Part shown: piece after piece, positions 25,101 to 34,570 of the stretch | How the letters are laid out: every line of letters begins with the position of its first letter | Position numbering within the stretch: position 1 is the stretch's first letter | NCBI GenBank assembly: GCA_963792205.1 | Contig: CAWBVI010000005.1 | Location: 1-64,000, forward strand | DNA length: 64,000 nucleotides | From: DATDAH01 sp963792205 | Lineage (GTDB): Bacteria > Actinomycetota > Acidimicrobiia > Acidimicrobiales > DATDAH01 | Reading direction: 5' to 3' | Notes under the pieces: model-generated | Seen by the model: the letters and a program-made list of their open reading frames with translations, nothing else | The model's database searches: none | Told to the model about the DNA's origin: nothing | Program-made: the position numbers and the translations under genes

Positions 25101-25897
25101 CCCCGCCCGTGGCGCTCACGATCGCCGGTTCCGACTCCGGGGGAGGCGCCGGCATCCAGGCCGACCTCAAGTCGTTCGCCGCGCTGGGAGTGTTCGGGAC
25201 CAGCGCGATCACCGCGGTCACGGCGCAGAACACCACCGCGGTCAAGCGCGTCGATCTCCTCCCGGTGGAGGCCGTCGAGGCCCAGATCGACGCCGTCCTG
25301 GCCGACCTGCCCGTCGCCGCGGTGAAGACCGGGATGCTGGCCACGGCCGCGATCGTCGAGCTGGTTGCTCGGCGCGCCGCGGCGGGTGATCTGCCGCACC
25401 TCGTGGTCGATCCGGTGATGGTCGCGTCCAGCGGCGACCGCCTGCTCGACGAGGACGCCGAGTCCGCCTACCGGGAGCTGCTCTTCCCGCACGCCGAGGT
25501 GATCACCCCCAACCTGCTCGAGGCCTCCGTGCTGCTCGGTCGGACGCTGCGCACCGCCGACGACGCCCTCGATGCCGCCTTCGACCTGGCCGAACCGCTG
25601 GATGCCTGGGTGGTCGTGAAGGGGGGTCACCTGAGCGGTTCGGCCGTCGACGTCGTGGTCCACGGCGACGACCACACGGTGCTGCGCTCCGACCGCGTCG
25701 ACACCGCCAACGTCCACGGCACGGGCTGCTCCTTCGCCTCGGCCACCGCGGCCGGCCTGGCCTCGGGCCTCGACCCGATGGCCGCCCTCCGACAGGCCAA
25801 GGCCCTCGTCGACCGCGGCCTGCGCGGTGGCGCCACCTGGCGCCTCGGGTCGGGCCACGGCCCGATCGACCACTTCGGGTGGGACGCGCCCCGGTGA
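25097..25897 (+). CDS. thiD: Hydroxymethylpyrimidine (phosphate) kinase
   Basis: Phosphorylates HMP and HMP-P to HMP-PP. Motifs: ALTIAGSDSGGGAGIQADLK at the N-terminus (substrate loop), TAVTAQNT, VKTGMLATAAIVE, VVDPVMVASSG, VITPNLLEASVLLG, and DTANVHGTGCSFASATAAGLA, the anion-hole/ATP motif (GTGC). 266 residues, intact, ribokinase-like fold. ATG 25097 overlaps the preceding stop; the end overlaps the symporter gene by GTGA. No thiC is in the operon, so HMP must come from another locus or from uptake. Confidence 0.92.
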   Translation: MTPPVALTIAGSDSGGGAGIQADLKSFAALGVFGTSAITAVTAQNTTAVKRVDLLPVEAVEAQIDAVLADLPVAAVKTGMLATAAIVELVARRAAAGDLPHLVVDPVMVASSGDRLLDEDAESAYRELLFPHAEVITPNLLEASVLLGRTLRTADDALDAAFDLAEPLDAWVVVKGGHLSGSAVDVVVHGDDHTVLRSDRVDTANVHGTGCSFASATAAGLASGLDPMAALRQAKALVDRGLRGGATWRLGSGHGPIDHFGWDAPR

Positions 25898-27291
25898 TCT
25901 CGGCGGCACTGGCCATCGGCGCCCTGGTCGTCGTCCTGGGCGGGCTCGTCGTCGTGGCCCTGGGCGCTGGGGGCACCGAGGACGTCGACCGCTACTTCAC
26001 CGCGCGCGACAGCCAGACCGTGGGCCGGTTGTCGCTGGCCTTCCTGGCCTCGGGACTCGGCTCCTGGATCCTCTTCGCCCCGCCCGAGGTGGGCGCGCAG
26101 GTCGGCATCCTCGGCGTGGTGGGCTACGCCGTCGGCGGGGCCCTCCCGTTCGTCGCCTACGCCTGGATCGGCCCCCGGATCCGAGCCGCCGCACCCGAAG
26201 GCGTCACCCTCACCGACTGGGTCCGCCAGCGCTTCGGCCGCAGCGCGCAGGCCTGGGTCGCGGCCGTGTCGATCTTCTACATGTTCATGTTCATCACGGC
26301 CGAGCTCACCGGCATCGGCGCCGTCTTCGAGATCCTCGCCGGGGTCGACCCCTGGGTGCCGATCGTCCTCGTTGCCGCGGTCACCGCCGCGTACACGGCC
26401 TACGGCGGCCTCCCCGCGTCGCTGCGCACCGACCAGGTCCAGGCGGTGATGATCCTGGGCCTCGTGGCCATCACCGTGGGGGCCATCGTCCTCGACATCG
26501 ACGAGCCGGTCGCCCGCGCCGTCGACGGGGGACTGGACACGGTCTCCCGTGCCGGCTGGGAGAGCATCGTGGTCCTCGGCGTGGCCATCGTGGCGGCCAA
26601 CCTCTTCCACCAGGGCTACTGGCAGCGGACGTGGGCCGCGGCCGACGCCCGCACGGTCACCCGGGCGGGTTGGGGCGCGGCCGGACTCACGATGCTCGTG
26701 CTCCTCGCCGTGGGCGCGACGGGCCTGGTGGCGGCGGGCATCGCCCTCGCCGCCGGCGAACCTCCTCCCGCGGTGCCGTTCTTCACCCTGCTCACCGGCC
26801 TGCCCGAGGCCGTGGTGCTGGTCGCGCTGGTCCTCGCGGTAGCCCTCGTGGCGTCGAGTGTGGACACCCTGCAGAGCGCCCTCGCCGCGGTGCTGTCCCA
26901 GGACCTCTCGGATCGCCGGCTCTCCGTGAACGGCGCCCGTGTGGCGCGGGCGTTGCTCACCGTGCCCGCGGCCCTCATCGCCCTGGAGGGCCACGACGTG
27001 CTCCGGCTCTTCCTGATCGCCGACCTCGTCGCCGCGGCGACGGTCGGACCAGTGTTCCTCGGCCTGCGACCTCGAGCCACGGGCCGCGGGGTCATCCTGG
27101 GCTCCGCCGCCGGGCTGGCGGGGGTCGTGGCCTACGGGACCATTCAGTCCGGATCGCTCATCGACGGGTTCGAAGTGCTCACCTTGCCCAACGGCCTCGA
27201 CCTGGGCGCCTTCTTCTGGGCCCCCGTGGTCTCCACCGCCACGGCCCTCGCCGTCGCCGCGCTCACACCCCGACCGGCCGCGGTCAGCTGA
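25894..27291 (+). CDS. Sodium:solute symporter (SSS family), thiamine-operon member
   Basis: 465 residues with about 13 hydrophobic spans. SSS-like features: YFTARDSQTVGRLSLAFLASGLGSWILFAPPEVG near the N-terminus, GLPASLRTDQVQAVMI in the middle, and SSVDTLQSALAAVLSQDL (TM8 sodium-site region, Ser/Thr-rich). The GTG start overlaps the thiD TGA, so it is the last gene of the riboswitch operon. SSS transporters with predicted thiamine-related roles are known from riboswitch regulons (ThiV type, related to PanF). By context the cargo may be HMP, thiazole or thiamine; this is an inference. Its 3' end overlaps the convergent pgl by 8 nt. Confidence 0.8.
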   Translation: MISAALAIGALVVVLGGLVVVALGAGGTEDVDRYFTARDSQTVGRLSLAFLASGLGSWILFAPPEVGAQVGILGVVGYAVGGALPFVAYAWIGPRIRAAAPEGVTLTDWVRQRFGRSAQAWVAAVSIFYMFMFITAELTGIGAVFEILAGVDPWVPIVLVAAVTAAYTAYGGLPASLRTDQVQAVMILGLVAITVGAIVLDIDEPVARAVDGGLDTVSRAGWESIVVLGVAIVAANLFHQGYWQRTWAAADARTVTRAGWGAAGLTMLVLLAVGATGLVAAGIALAAGEPPPAVPFFTLLTGLPEAVVLVALVLAVALVASSVDTLQSALAAVLSQDLSDRRLSVNGARVARALLTVPAALIALEGHDVLRLFLIADLVAAATVGPVFLGLRPRATGRGVILGSAAGLAGVVAYGTIQSGSLIDGFEVLTLPNGLDLGAFFWAPVVSTATALAVAALTPRPAAVS

Positions 27292-27952
27292 GCTGGGCGC
27301 CGGCCTCGCGGTCGACCAGCCAGACCACGTGCTCCGCCCGGACCCGCGAGGCCGGGGTCTCGCCCGCCACGGTGCGGGCCATGGCCTCCGCCTTCTCGGC
27401 TCCGCTCACGGTGATGACGGCGAGACGGGCCCGCTCGATGCCGCTGAAGGTGAGGGTCTGCCGCTGGTGGGGGTTGGCGCCGGTCGGGTCCTCGTTGGTG
27501 ACCACCAGGCGGCCGGGATCGGCGTCCAGGCCGGGGGAGTCGGGGAAGAGCGACGCGATGTGGCCGTCGGTCCCGAGGCCGAGGTGGAGGACGTCGAACT
27601 GCCCCAGCTCGCCCACGAGCTGGTGGTACCGATCGGGCCCGTCCTCGCAGCGCATGGGGAAGTTGGCGTTGACCGCCCCGACGTTCTCGAGCAGGGCCTC
27701 CCGCCCGAGGCGATAGTTCGAGTCCTCGTGGTCGAGCGGGACGCAGCGCTCGTCACCCCAGTAGACGTCGACCCGCCACCAGTCGATCTGGGCCCCACCG
27801 GCATCGGCCAGCGACTCGTAGCAGCTGCGGGCCGTGCTCCCGCCGGAGAGGGCGAGGGAGAAGACGTCGTTGGGGCGGGCCAGGAAGGCCTCGATGACGC
27901 GCTCGGCGAACTCCGCGGCGACGGTGTCGACGACCAGGACCTCCCCGAACAT
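27284..27952 (-). CDS. pgl: 6-phosphogluconolactonase
   Basis: Hydrolyses 6-phosphogluconolactone in the oxidative pentose phosphate branch. Motifs: FSLALSGGSTARSCYESLA (phosphate loop), WRVDVYWGDERCVPLDHEDSNYRL, and DVLHLGLGTDGHIASLFPDS with the conserved DGHxASLFP. 222 residues, intact, ATG at 27952. It follows tal by 9 nt on the same strand. No glucose-6-phosphate dehydrogenase (zwf/opcA) is present in the window. Convergent overlap with the symporter. Confidence 0.92.
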   Translation of the reverse strand: MFGEVLVVDTVAAEFAERVIEAFLARPNDVFSLALSGGSTARSCYESLADAGGAQIDWWRVDVYWGDERCVPLDHEDSNYRLGREALLENVGAVNANFPMRCEDGPDRYHQLVGELGQFDVLHLGLGTDGHIASLFPDSPGLDADPGRLVVTNEDPTGANPHQRQTLTFSGIERARLAVITVSGAEKAEAMARTVAGETPASRVRAEHVVWLVDREAGAQLS

Positions 27953-27961
27953 CCCCTGACG

Positions 27962-29050
27962 TTAGGCGGTGAGCTGGTCCGCCTTCTCGCCCAGCGTGCC
28001 CAGCAGCTCGTCGAAGGACTTCTCGAAGGCCGCCACCCCTTCGTCCTCGAGGCGCCGCCCGACGTCGTCCAGGTCGACACCGACGTCCTCGATGGCCGCC
28101 AGCGTGGCTCGGGCCGCCTCGGGATCGGCGTCGACCGTGCGGGCGAGGGTGCCGTGGTCCTCGAAGCCCTCGAGGGTGGCCTCGGGCATGGTGTTGACCG
28201 TGTGGGGCCCGATGAGGGTGTCCACGTAGAGGGTGTCCGGGTAGGCCTCGTTCTTGGTCGACGTCGACGCCCACAGCGGGCGTTGGACCCGGGCCCCCCG
28301 GGCGGCGAGTGCCTCCCAGCGGGGGCCGCTGAACATCTGGAGGAAGAGGTCGTAGGCGGCCTGGGCCTGGGCCACGGCGGCCTTCCCCCGCAGGTCGAGC
28401 GCCTCGGGCGAGCCGATGGCGTCCAGCCGGCGGTCGACCTCGGTGTCGACCCGGCTGACGAAGAACGACGCCACGCTGTTGATGGCGGTCACGTCACCGG
28501 CGCAGGCCTCGAGCCCGGACAGGTAGGCCTCCATGACCTCCTGGTAGCGGTCGAGCGAGAAGATCAGGGTCACGTTGATGCTGCGGCCCTCGCTGATCAT
28601 CTGGCGGATGGCGGGGACGCCTTCGGCCGTGCCGGGGATCTTCACGTAGAGGTTGGGCTCGTCGATGCGCTCGTGGAGGGTGCGGGCGGCGGTGATGGTC
28701 CCCTCGGTGTCGCGGGCGAGCGACGGCGCCACCTCGACCGAGACGTAGCCGTCCTCCCCGGCGCTGGCGTCGTGCACGGGCCGCAGGATGCGCAGGGCGT
28801 CCTCGATGTCGCGGATCACGAGCGACCAGTAGACGTCGACGATCTCGCCCCCCGCGAGCTCCGCCAGCTGCGCGTCGTAGTCGTTGCCGCTGCTCATGGC
28901 CTTCTGGAAGATCGACGGGTTGGAGGTGATGCCCCGGATCCCGCGATCGACCCAGGCCTGGAGCTCTCCGCCGGTGATCCACCCCCGGCGGACGTTGTCG
29001 AGCCACGGGCTCTGCCCGTGCTCTTCGAAGAGGCGCTGGAGCTTGGTCAT
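27962..29050 (-). CDS. tal: Transaldolase
   Basis: Transfers the dihydroxyacetone unit between sugar phosphates. The protein is the long actinobacterial type (362 residues): WLDNVRRGWITGG at the N-terminus, GIRGITSNPSIFQKAM, then the Schiff-base Lys in LYVKIPGTAEG (near residue 135), INVTLIFSLDRYQ, and YVDTLIGPHTVNTMPEATL. The SD ggagg is 6 nt before the ATG. It lies 12 nt downstream of tkt and 9 nt upstream of pgl. Intact. Confidence 0.95.
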   Translation of the reverse strand: MTKLQRLFEEHGQSPWLDNVRRGWITGGELQAWVDRGIRGITSNPSIFQKAMSSGNDYDAQLAELAGGEIVDVYWSLVIRDIEDALRILRPVHDASAGEDGYVSVEVAPSLARDTEGTITAARTLHERIDEPNLYVKIPGTAEGVPAIRQMISEGRSINVTLIFSLDRYQEVMEAYLSGLEACAGDVTAINSVASFFVSRVDTEVDRRLDAIGSPEALDLRGKAAVAQAQAAYDLFLQMFSGPRWEALAARGARVQRPLWASTSTKNEAYPDTLYVDTLIGPHTVNTMPEATLEGFEDHGTLARTVDADPEAARATLAAIEDVGVDLDDVGRRLEDEGVAAFEKSFDELLGTLGEKADQLTA

Positions 29051-29062
29051 GTGATCCTCCGA

Positions 29063-31010
29063 TCAGGCCAGCAGGCGGCGGGCGGACTCGGCCACGGCGT
29101 CGGGGTTGAAGCCGAGGCGATCCATGGCCACCGCACCCGGGGCCGAGGCTCCGAAGCGGTCCAGGCCGTGGGCGGCGTCCACCCAGCGGTCCCAGCCGAA
29201 CGTCACGCCGGCCTCGACCGACAGCGAGGGCGTCCCCGGCAGCAGCACCTCGTCGCGGTAGTCCTCGTCCTGGGCGGCGAAGCGGTCCCACGACGGCATC
29301 GACACCACGCGGCAGCGCGTGCCCTCGCCGGCCAGGAGCTCGGCCGTGGCCACGCAGAGGGCGACCTCGCTGCCCGTCCCGACGAGCACGAGGTCGGTCC
29401 CGTCGGCCGGGTCGTGCAGGACGTAGGCCCCCCGGGCCACGCCCTCCGCCGACGTCCCCTCCAGGACCGGCAGGTCCTGGCGGGTGAGGATCAGCGCCAC
29501 GGGGCCGTCGTGCTCGACGGCGAGGAGCCAGGCCGCCGCGGTCTCGTTGGCGTCGGCCGGGCGGATCAGGCTCAGGTCCGGGATCGCCCGGAGCGCGGCG
29601 AGGTGCTCGACCGGCTGGTGGGTGGGGCCGTCCTCGCCGAGCCCGATCGAATCGTGGCTCCACGAGTAGATGACATGGGCCTTGGACAGGGCCGCCAGGC
29701 GAACGGCGGGACGCATGTAGTCGCTGAAGACGAGGAAGGTCCCGCCGAACGGCAGCACCCCGCCGTGCAGGGCCATGCCGTTCATCACCCCGCCCATGGC
29801 GTGTTCCCGGATGCCCCAGTGGATCTGGCGGCCGGCGCGGTCGTCCCGCCCGAACACCGCCTGGTCCTTCAGCTCGGTGCCCGTGTTGCCGGTGAGGTCG
29901 GCGCCACCGCCGACGAGGCCGGGCACGACGTCGAGCAGCGCGTTGAGGCACGCCCCGCTGGCCTTGCGCGTGGCCAGCTTCTCGCCGGCCTCCCAGCGGG
30001 GCAGCGACGCCTCCCAGCCGGGGACGCCGCGGCCTTCGAGGCAGGCCTCGATCACCGCGCGGTCGTCGGTGCGGTCGGCCAGCCGCTTCTCCCAGGACTC
30101 CCGCTGGCCGCGGCCCCGGCGCCCGGCCTCCCGGTACAGCTCGAGGACGTCGTCGGGGACGTAGAACGGCTCGTCGGGCAGCCCGAGGATCTCCTTGGTG
30201 ACCCGGATCTCGTCCTCGCCGAGCGGGTTGCCGTGCGCGTCGGCGGTGTCGGTGAACTTCGGCGACGGCCAACCGATGTGGCTGCGCAGGAGCAGGAACG
30301 ACGGCGCGTCCTCCACCGCCATCGCCCGCCGCAGCCCCGCTTCCAGGGCATCGCAGTCGTTGGCGATCTCGCCCAGGACCTCGACGTGCCAGCCGTAGGC
30401 CTCGAAGCGCATGGCGGCGTCGTCGGACAGGGCCAGCTCGGTGGGCCCGTCGATCGAGATGTGGTTGTCGTCGTAGACGTAGACGAGGCGGCCGAGCCCC
30501 AGGTGGCCGGCCAGCGATGCGGCCTCGTGGGAGATGCCCTCCTCGAGGTCGCCGTCGGAGCAGATGACGAACGTGTGGTGATCGCACAGCTCGGGACCGA
30601 AGCGGGCCCGCAGGGACTCCTCGGCGATGCCCATGCCGACGCCGTTGGCCACGCCCTGGCCGAGCGGGCCGGTGGTGACCTCGACGCCCGGGGTGTGGTT
30701 GCGCTCGGGGTGACCCGGCGTGCGGCTCCCGAACTGGCGGAACTGGCGCAGGTCGTCCAGCGTGAGGCCGTAGCCGGTGAGGTACAGCATCGAGTAGAGC
30801 AGGATCGAGGCGTGGCCGGCGGAGAGCACGAAGCGGTCGCGGTCGGGCCACTCGGGCGCCTCGGCGTCGTAGTCCATGATCCGGGTCCAGAGGACGTGGG
30901 CCAGCGGCGCCAGCGCCATGGCCGTGCCCGGGTGCCCGGAGTTCGCCGCTTGGGGGCCGTCCATCGCCCAAGCCCCGGATGACGTTGATCGCCTGTTCCT
31001 CGAGGGTCAA
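29063..31010 (-). CDS. tkt: Transketolase, one frameshift near the 5' end
   Basis: TPP enzyme of the pentose phosphate pathway. N-terminus TLEEQAINVIRGL, then (after the frame change at about 30966, one extra G) MDGPQAANSGHPGTAMALAP. GHASILLYSMLYLTG, TTGPLGQGVANGVGMG and the TPP motif CSDGDLEEGISHEAASLAG (GDG...), then ISIDGPTEL. Catalytic HWGIREHAMGGVMNG and DSIGLGEDGPTHQPVEHLA in the pyrimidine domain. About 648 residues; end FNPDAVAESARRLLA. The likely start is TTG 31010, with gggagg 5 nt upstream. First gene of tkt-tal-pgl. Confidence 0.93.
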
Positions 31011-31071
31011 TCCAGCCTCCCCAGCCGCGTCCGCCCGGACCCTACCCAGCCCACCCTCGGCAGAGAAGGAC

Positions 31072-32221
31072 TCAGGCAGAGGTGGCGTCGTCGAAGAGGA
31101 CGACCGAGGCGGTGTAGCCGTGGACGAAGTTGCGTCCGCCCACCGGTCCGAGCTCACCGGCGCAGAACATGCCCGCCACCGCACCCCGCGCCACCTGTTC
31201 GTGGACGAGGGCCGCGTCGTGGTCGGGCTCGCCGAAGAGGTGACTGCCCGCGCCCGTTGCACGTGAACACCAAGGCGGCCCGGCCCCGCTGACCGGCGAG
31301 GAGCTGGCGCAGGTCCTCGTCGGCGCTGGCCGCGTCGCGGACCTGGAACTGCACGGTCGCGCCCACCTCGGCCACGTCGCCGATGGCGATGTCGCCCGCT
31401 TCGGGATCGGCGCCCATCACGTTCCGCACGAGGAAGTCGCCGCGGCCGAAGGTGTCCTGCTGCTCGTCGATGACCCGCCCGACGTGAAGGCCGTGCTGGA
31501 CCAGCTCCCGCTCGTCGGGGCCGAGGCCGGAGACGATGTCGCGGAGACGGTCGAGGGCGGGCACACCCGCCAGGTCGTGGATGACGTTGTCGGTGGCGCG
31601 GGTGACCACGTAGGCCTGGCCCACGGGACGGCAGCCCTGGGACACCACGGTCCCCGACACGACCGTCGGGTCGAGGAGGGCGCCGACCGCACCGGTGTCG
31701 TGCACCGCACCGTCCAGCACCAGCCGGTTGCCGCCGGGGCCGCGGGCGGCCGACGCCATCCCCCCGATGACCTGCAGCCCGGGCGACTTCGCGGCCAGCC
31801 GGTCGAGCACGCCGTCGGCGGGGAGCGAGAACGGGTCCGTGAGCAGCAGGAGCACCCGCGGCCCGGCGTCGTCGATGACGGGGAGCCCGGTCAGGGCCCA
31901 GCCGCCGTTGAGCCGCTGGGTCTCGAGGCGCACGGGGCGCACCGGGCCGACCCGGCCCGCCCAGAGGCTGATGGCCGGGCCCTCCTCCACCTCGCGGGCG
32001 CCGCCCAGGACCGAGGACGCGCTCACGCCGATCAGGGTCCCCGGGCGCAGGACCGCCCGCACCGTGCTGGCGATCTCCTCCATGACCCCGAGGTGCGGCG
32101 TGGTCACGAACAGCACCGCCAGGTCGGGGGCCTCGCCGACCTGCTCCAGCACCTCGCCGACCACCTCCCCGGTGGCGTCGGTCGCCTCGGGGTGCTCGGA
32201 GAGCGCGGCGCCGTAGGTCAT
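31072..32221 (-). CDS. FIST-domain protein, one frameshift
   Basis: FIST (F-box and intracellular signal transduction) N and C domains bind small ligands and are usually coupled to signalling proteins. N part: LAVLFVTTPHLGVMEEIASTVRAVLRPGTLIGVSASSVLGGAREVEEGPA-type sequence with the conserved GxSaxxVlG. C part: GQAYVVTRATDNVIHDLAGVPALDRLRDIV, then GDFLVRNVMGADPEAGDIAIGD and VQFQVRDAASADEDL. After a frame change at about 31245 the end reads GMFCAGELGPVGG and VLFDDATSA. About 382 residues, standalone, without kinase or cyclase domain. ATG 32221 overlaps the preceding stop (ATGA). Confidence 0.85.
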
Positions 32222-32607
32222 GCGTCGGGTGGCGCCAGCATCGTGTACGGCACGGAAAGGACCGGGCCCTGGTCGACGCGGCACTTCGCCTCGACCGTCC
32301 CGTAGTCCTCGAAGTCGATCTCCCCCCGGACGAGGCGCTGGGTGAACCGTCCGGGTTCCACCTGCAGCGGTTGCACGTTGCGGGCGAGCTGCTCGCCGTC
32401 GCGCTCGTAGACGACCTCCAGCACGCCGGTGCCCGGCTCGTCCTCGCCACATCGGATGATCACCGAGAGGTGCGGGGCCCAGGTGAGGGGCAGCGGCGAC
32501 GGAGCCACGGCCGAGAACTGCACGCCGGTCAGGTCGATGCGGGCCGCACCGCCCTCGCCCTGCCGCATGTCGATGTTCTCGATGAAGAGGGCGGAGAGGA
32601 TCTCCAC
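32218..32607 (-). CDS. Small beta-rich protein of unknown function
   Basis: 129 residues starting at GTG 32607: EILSALFIENIDMRQGEGGAARIDL, then LPLTWAPHLSVIIRCGEDEPG, LEVVYERDGEQLARNVQP, RFTQRLVRGEIDFED and VLSVPYTMLAPPDA. Alternating hydrophobics and the pattern of strands indicate an immunoglobulin-like beta sandwich (resembling DUF6941-type proteins), but I cannot assign it with confidence. No signal peptide or membrane span. It overlaps the FIST gene by 4 nt and is translationally coupled to it, suggesting a joint role. Confidence 0.6.
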   Translation of the reverse strand: MEILSALFIENIDMRQGEGGAARIDLTGVQFSAVAPSPLPLTWAPHLSVIIRCGEDEPGTGVLEVVYERDGEQLARNVQPLQVEPGRFTQRLVRGEIDFEDYGTVEAKCRVDQGPVLSVPYTMLAPPDA

Positions 32608-32643
32608 GGCGCGTGACGGTACCCGCGCCCCCGAGCTTCCCGA

Positions 32644-33709
32644 TCAGCCGAGGACGGGCTCGCCGGCGATCCAGACCCGGCTGACGTGGAGGTCGTCGTC
32701 GAGGAGGACGAGATCGGCCCGGGCGCCGGGGACGATGCGGCCCCGGTCGGTCGCCCCGATGACCTCGGCCGGGTTCGTGGTCGCGGCCCGGAGGGCCGTC
32801 ACCAGATCCACGCCGACCACCTGGACGAGGTTGCGGACGGCCTGGTCCATGGTCAGCACGCTCCCGACGATCGTCCCGTCGGGCCGGCGGGGTGCGCCGT
32901 CGACCAGGTCGAACCCGGTGCGCGCCACCGAGTCGGTGACCAGCGCCACCTTGTCCGCCGGCTTGGCCTTCACGGCGACGCGGAGGGACACCGCATCGAC
33001 GTGCACGAGGTCGGCGATGAGCGACACGGCGAGTCGGTCGTCGGCGAGGGCGGCGCCGACCGGACCCGGGGTCACGGGCACCGAGGCCGCCCGACGCGTT
33101 GAAGAGGTGGGTGAACAAGGAGGCCCCGGCGGCGACGGCCGCGCCGACCATGTCGGGACCGGCAGCGGTGTGCCCGAGCGCCACCACGATGTCCCGGTCG
33201 ACGAGGGCCCGGATCAGGTCCGACGCGCCGGGGACCTCGGGCCCGACCGTCATCAGGCGCACGATCGGGTCGAGGCCGGCGACCCAGCCGAGGTCCGGGG
33301 GCACGACCGACGACGGCTCGTGCGCACCGAGGCGCTCGCCCAGGAACGGACCCTCCAGGTGGGCGCCGAGGATCGCCGGGCGGGGACCGGGACGGCGACT
33401 GGCGGCGGCGATGCGGGCGAGGGGCGCGGCGTAGGCGTCGAGGGGGGCGCTGACCAGCGTCGGGCACCAGGCCGTCACGCCTTGGGCGACGAGGGCCGCA
33501 TCCAGCACCGACCAGTCGTCACCGTCGGCGATCGCCACGTCGACCGCGTCGATGCCGTTGACCTGCAGGTCGACGAAGCCCGGCACCAGCGTCCCCTTGA
33601 GGTTGGGGGCATCAGGAACCGGGCGCACGGCGACGACGCGTCCGCCGGCGACCTCGATCTCGACCGGCCCGACGAGGCCGTCGGGCAGGACGGCCGCGCT
33701 CGCCCTCAG
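32644..33709 (-). CDS. nagA: N-acetylglucosamine-6-phosphate deacetylase, apparent CTG start, one frameshift
   Basis: Amidohydrolase converting GlcNAc-6-P to GlcN-6-P. Features: GTLVPGFVDLQVNGIDAVDV (metal/His region, although the usual GxIDxHxHG is divergent, with Q-V-N-G), LGAHLEGPFLGERLGAHEP (HxEGPF), VVALGHTAAGPDMVG and LFTHLFNA (HLFNAM). After a frame change near 33085 come SLIADLVHVDAVSLRVA, ALVTDSVARTG (catalytic Asp) and ATTNPAEVIG. About 354 residues. No ATG/GTG/TTG fits; the frame opens at CTG 33709, overlapping the desaturase TGA as CTGA. Last gene after the desaturase. Confidence 0.85.
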
Positions 33710-34482
33710 GAGGGCGACCCCACACCGGCCAGCTCCCGCCGGACCGACTTGCCCCGGGGCCCGCGGTGGCGGATGGTCGCCAAGCGGCTCCAGGACAGCA
33801 GCCGGATGCTCCACCACGACGGGTCGAACTCGCCCCGGCGGTGCGCGAACCGGGCGGACGTGGGGGCCTCGTGGTGGTTGTTGTGGAGCCCCTCACCACC
33901 GGTGAGCCACGCCAGCCACTGGACGTTGGTGGCCGTGTTGCCGTACGGCCGCCGGCCGAACGTGTGGCCGATCGAGTTCACCGCGGCGTTCATGAGGAGG
34001 TAGCTGCTGGCGTGCACCAGCGCCGCGGTCACCCCGGCGACGGGACCCAGGACCACGATGAGGAGGGTGATGCCGATGGCGAGGCCCAGCCAGCCGTGGT
34101 CGAACAGGATCCGGTCCCAGCGGTCGCGGGGGAGGTCCCGGGCATAGCGGGCCACCTGCTCGGGGTCGCGGGCCACCTTGCGGTACAGCGCGGCATTGGT
34201 CAGCTCGACGCGGACCCAGCCCAGGAGGACGGGCGAGTGGGGGTCGCCGTCGACGTCGGTGTGGGCGTGGTGCTTGCGGTGCACCGCCACCCACTCGCGG
34301 GGCTTCACCCCGGTGGTCAGCCAGATCAGGGTCCGGAAGCCGAGCCCGGCGCCTCGGCGCAGCTCGAGGGCCCGATGGGACAGGGCGCGGTGCAGGTAGA
34401 CCGAGCTGGCCCAGGTGCCCATCTGGCTCAGGAGGAGGCCGACGACGGTGCCGAGGACGAGCTGGAGGAGCAGATCGAGCAT
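33706..34482 (-). CDS. Membrane acyl-CoA/acyl-lipid desaturase
   Basis: Integral diiron desaturase of the stearoyl-CoA type. Three histidine boxes are present: HRALSH (31-36), HRKHHAH (68-74) and, near residue 200, EGLHNNHH. Four hydrophobic spans: residues 4-22, 45-58, and the pair about 135-170. 258 residues, short like bacterial DesA-type enzymes. The ATG at 34482 is 8 nt from a TAGAGT hexamer, and the putative TetR operator overlaps this promoter, predicting repression by the divergent regulator. Likely adjusts membrane fluidity by Delta-9-type desaturation; regiospecificity unproven. Confidence 0.92.
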   Translation of the reverse strand: MLDLLLQLVLGTVVGLLLSQMGTWASSVYLHRALSHRALELRRGAGLGFRTLIWLTTGVKPREWVAVHRKHHAHTDVDGDPHSPVLLGWVRVELTNAALYRKVARDPEQVARYARDLPRDRWDRILFDHGWLGLAIGITLLIVVLGPVAGVTAALVHASSYLLMNAAVNSIGHTFGRRPYGNTATNVQWLAWLTGGEGLHNNHHEAPTSARFAHRRGEFDPSWWSIRLLSWSRLATIRHRGPRGKSVRRELAGVGSPS

Positions 34483-34490
34483 CGTCGCCG

Positions 34491-34496
34491 ACTCTA
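34491..34496 (-). promoter_or_regulatory. Putative -10 (TAGAGT) of the desaturase
   Basis: TAGAGT on the minus strand ends 8 nt before the ATG at 34482 and is partly covered by the 34493-34512 palindrome. Confidence 0.45.
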
Positions 34497-34512
34497 CCGA
34501 CCGGTAGGTAGA
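34493..34512. promoter_or_regulatory. Palindromic operator between desaturase and TetR regulator
   Basis: A 20-bp symmetric site: arms tctacc (34493-34498) and ggtaga (34507-34512), with an inner perfect inverted repeat ctaccg-ac-cggtag (34494-34507). The size and two-fold symmetry suit a TetR dimer or pair of dimers. It overlaps the desaturase -10, so binding would block desaturase transcription; it lies about 45 bp from the regulator -10, so autoregulation would be weaker or absent. Confidence 0.7.
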
Positions 34513-34557
34513 TCACACGGGAACCGAAGGCCCCCGGGGTCCGTCGGGAGGCGGGTG

Positions 34558-34563
34558 TACCGT
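34558..34563 (+). promoter_or_regulatory. Putative -10 (TACCGT) of the TetR gene
   Basis: TACCGT ends 7 nt before the GTG at 34571. Confidence 0.45.
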
Positions 34564-34570
34564 CAGGCTC

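Noticed and set aside
27329..30982. 1217-codon plus-strand open frame opposite pgl-tal-tkt
   Set aside because: It is the antisense of three well-identified genes in very GC-rich DNA, where opposite-strand frames stay open; no domain is recognisable.
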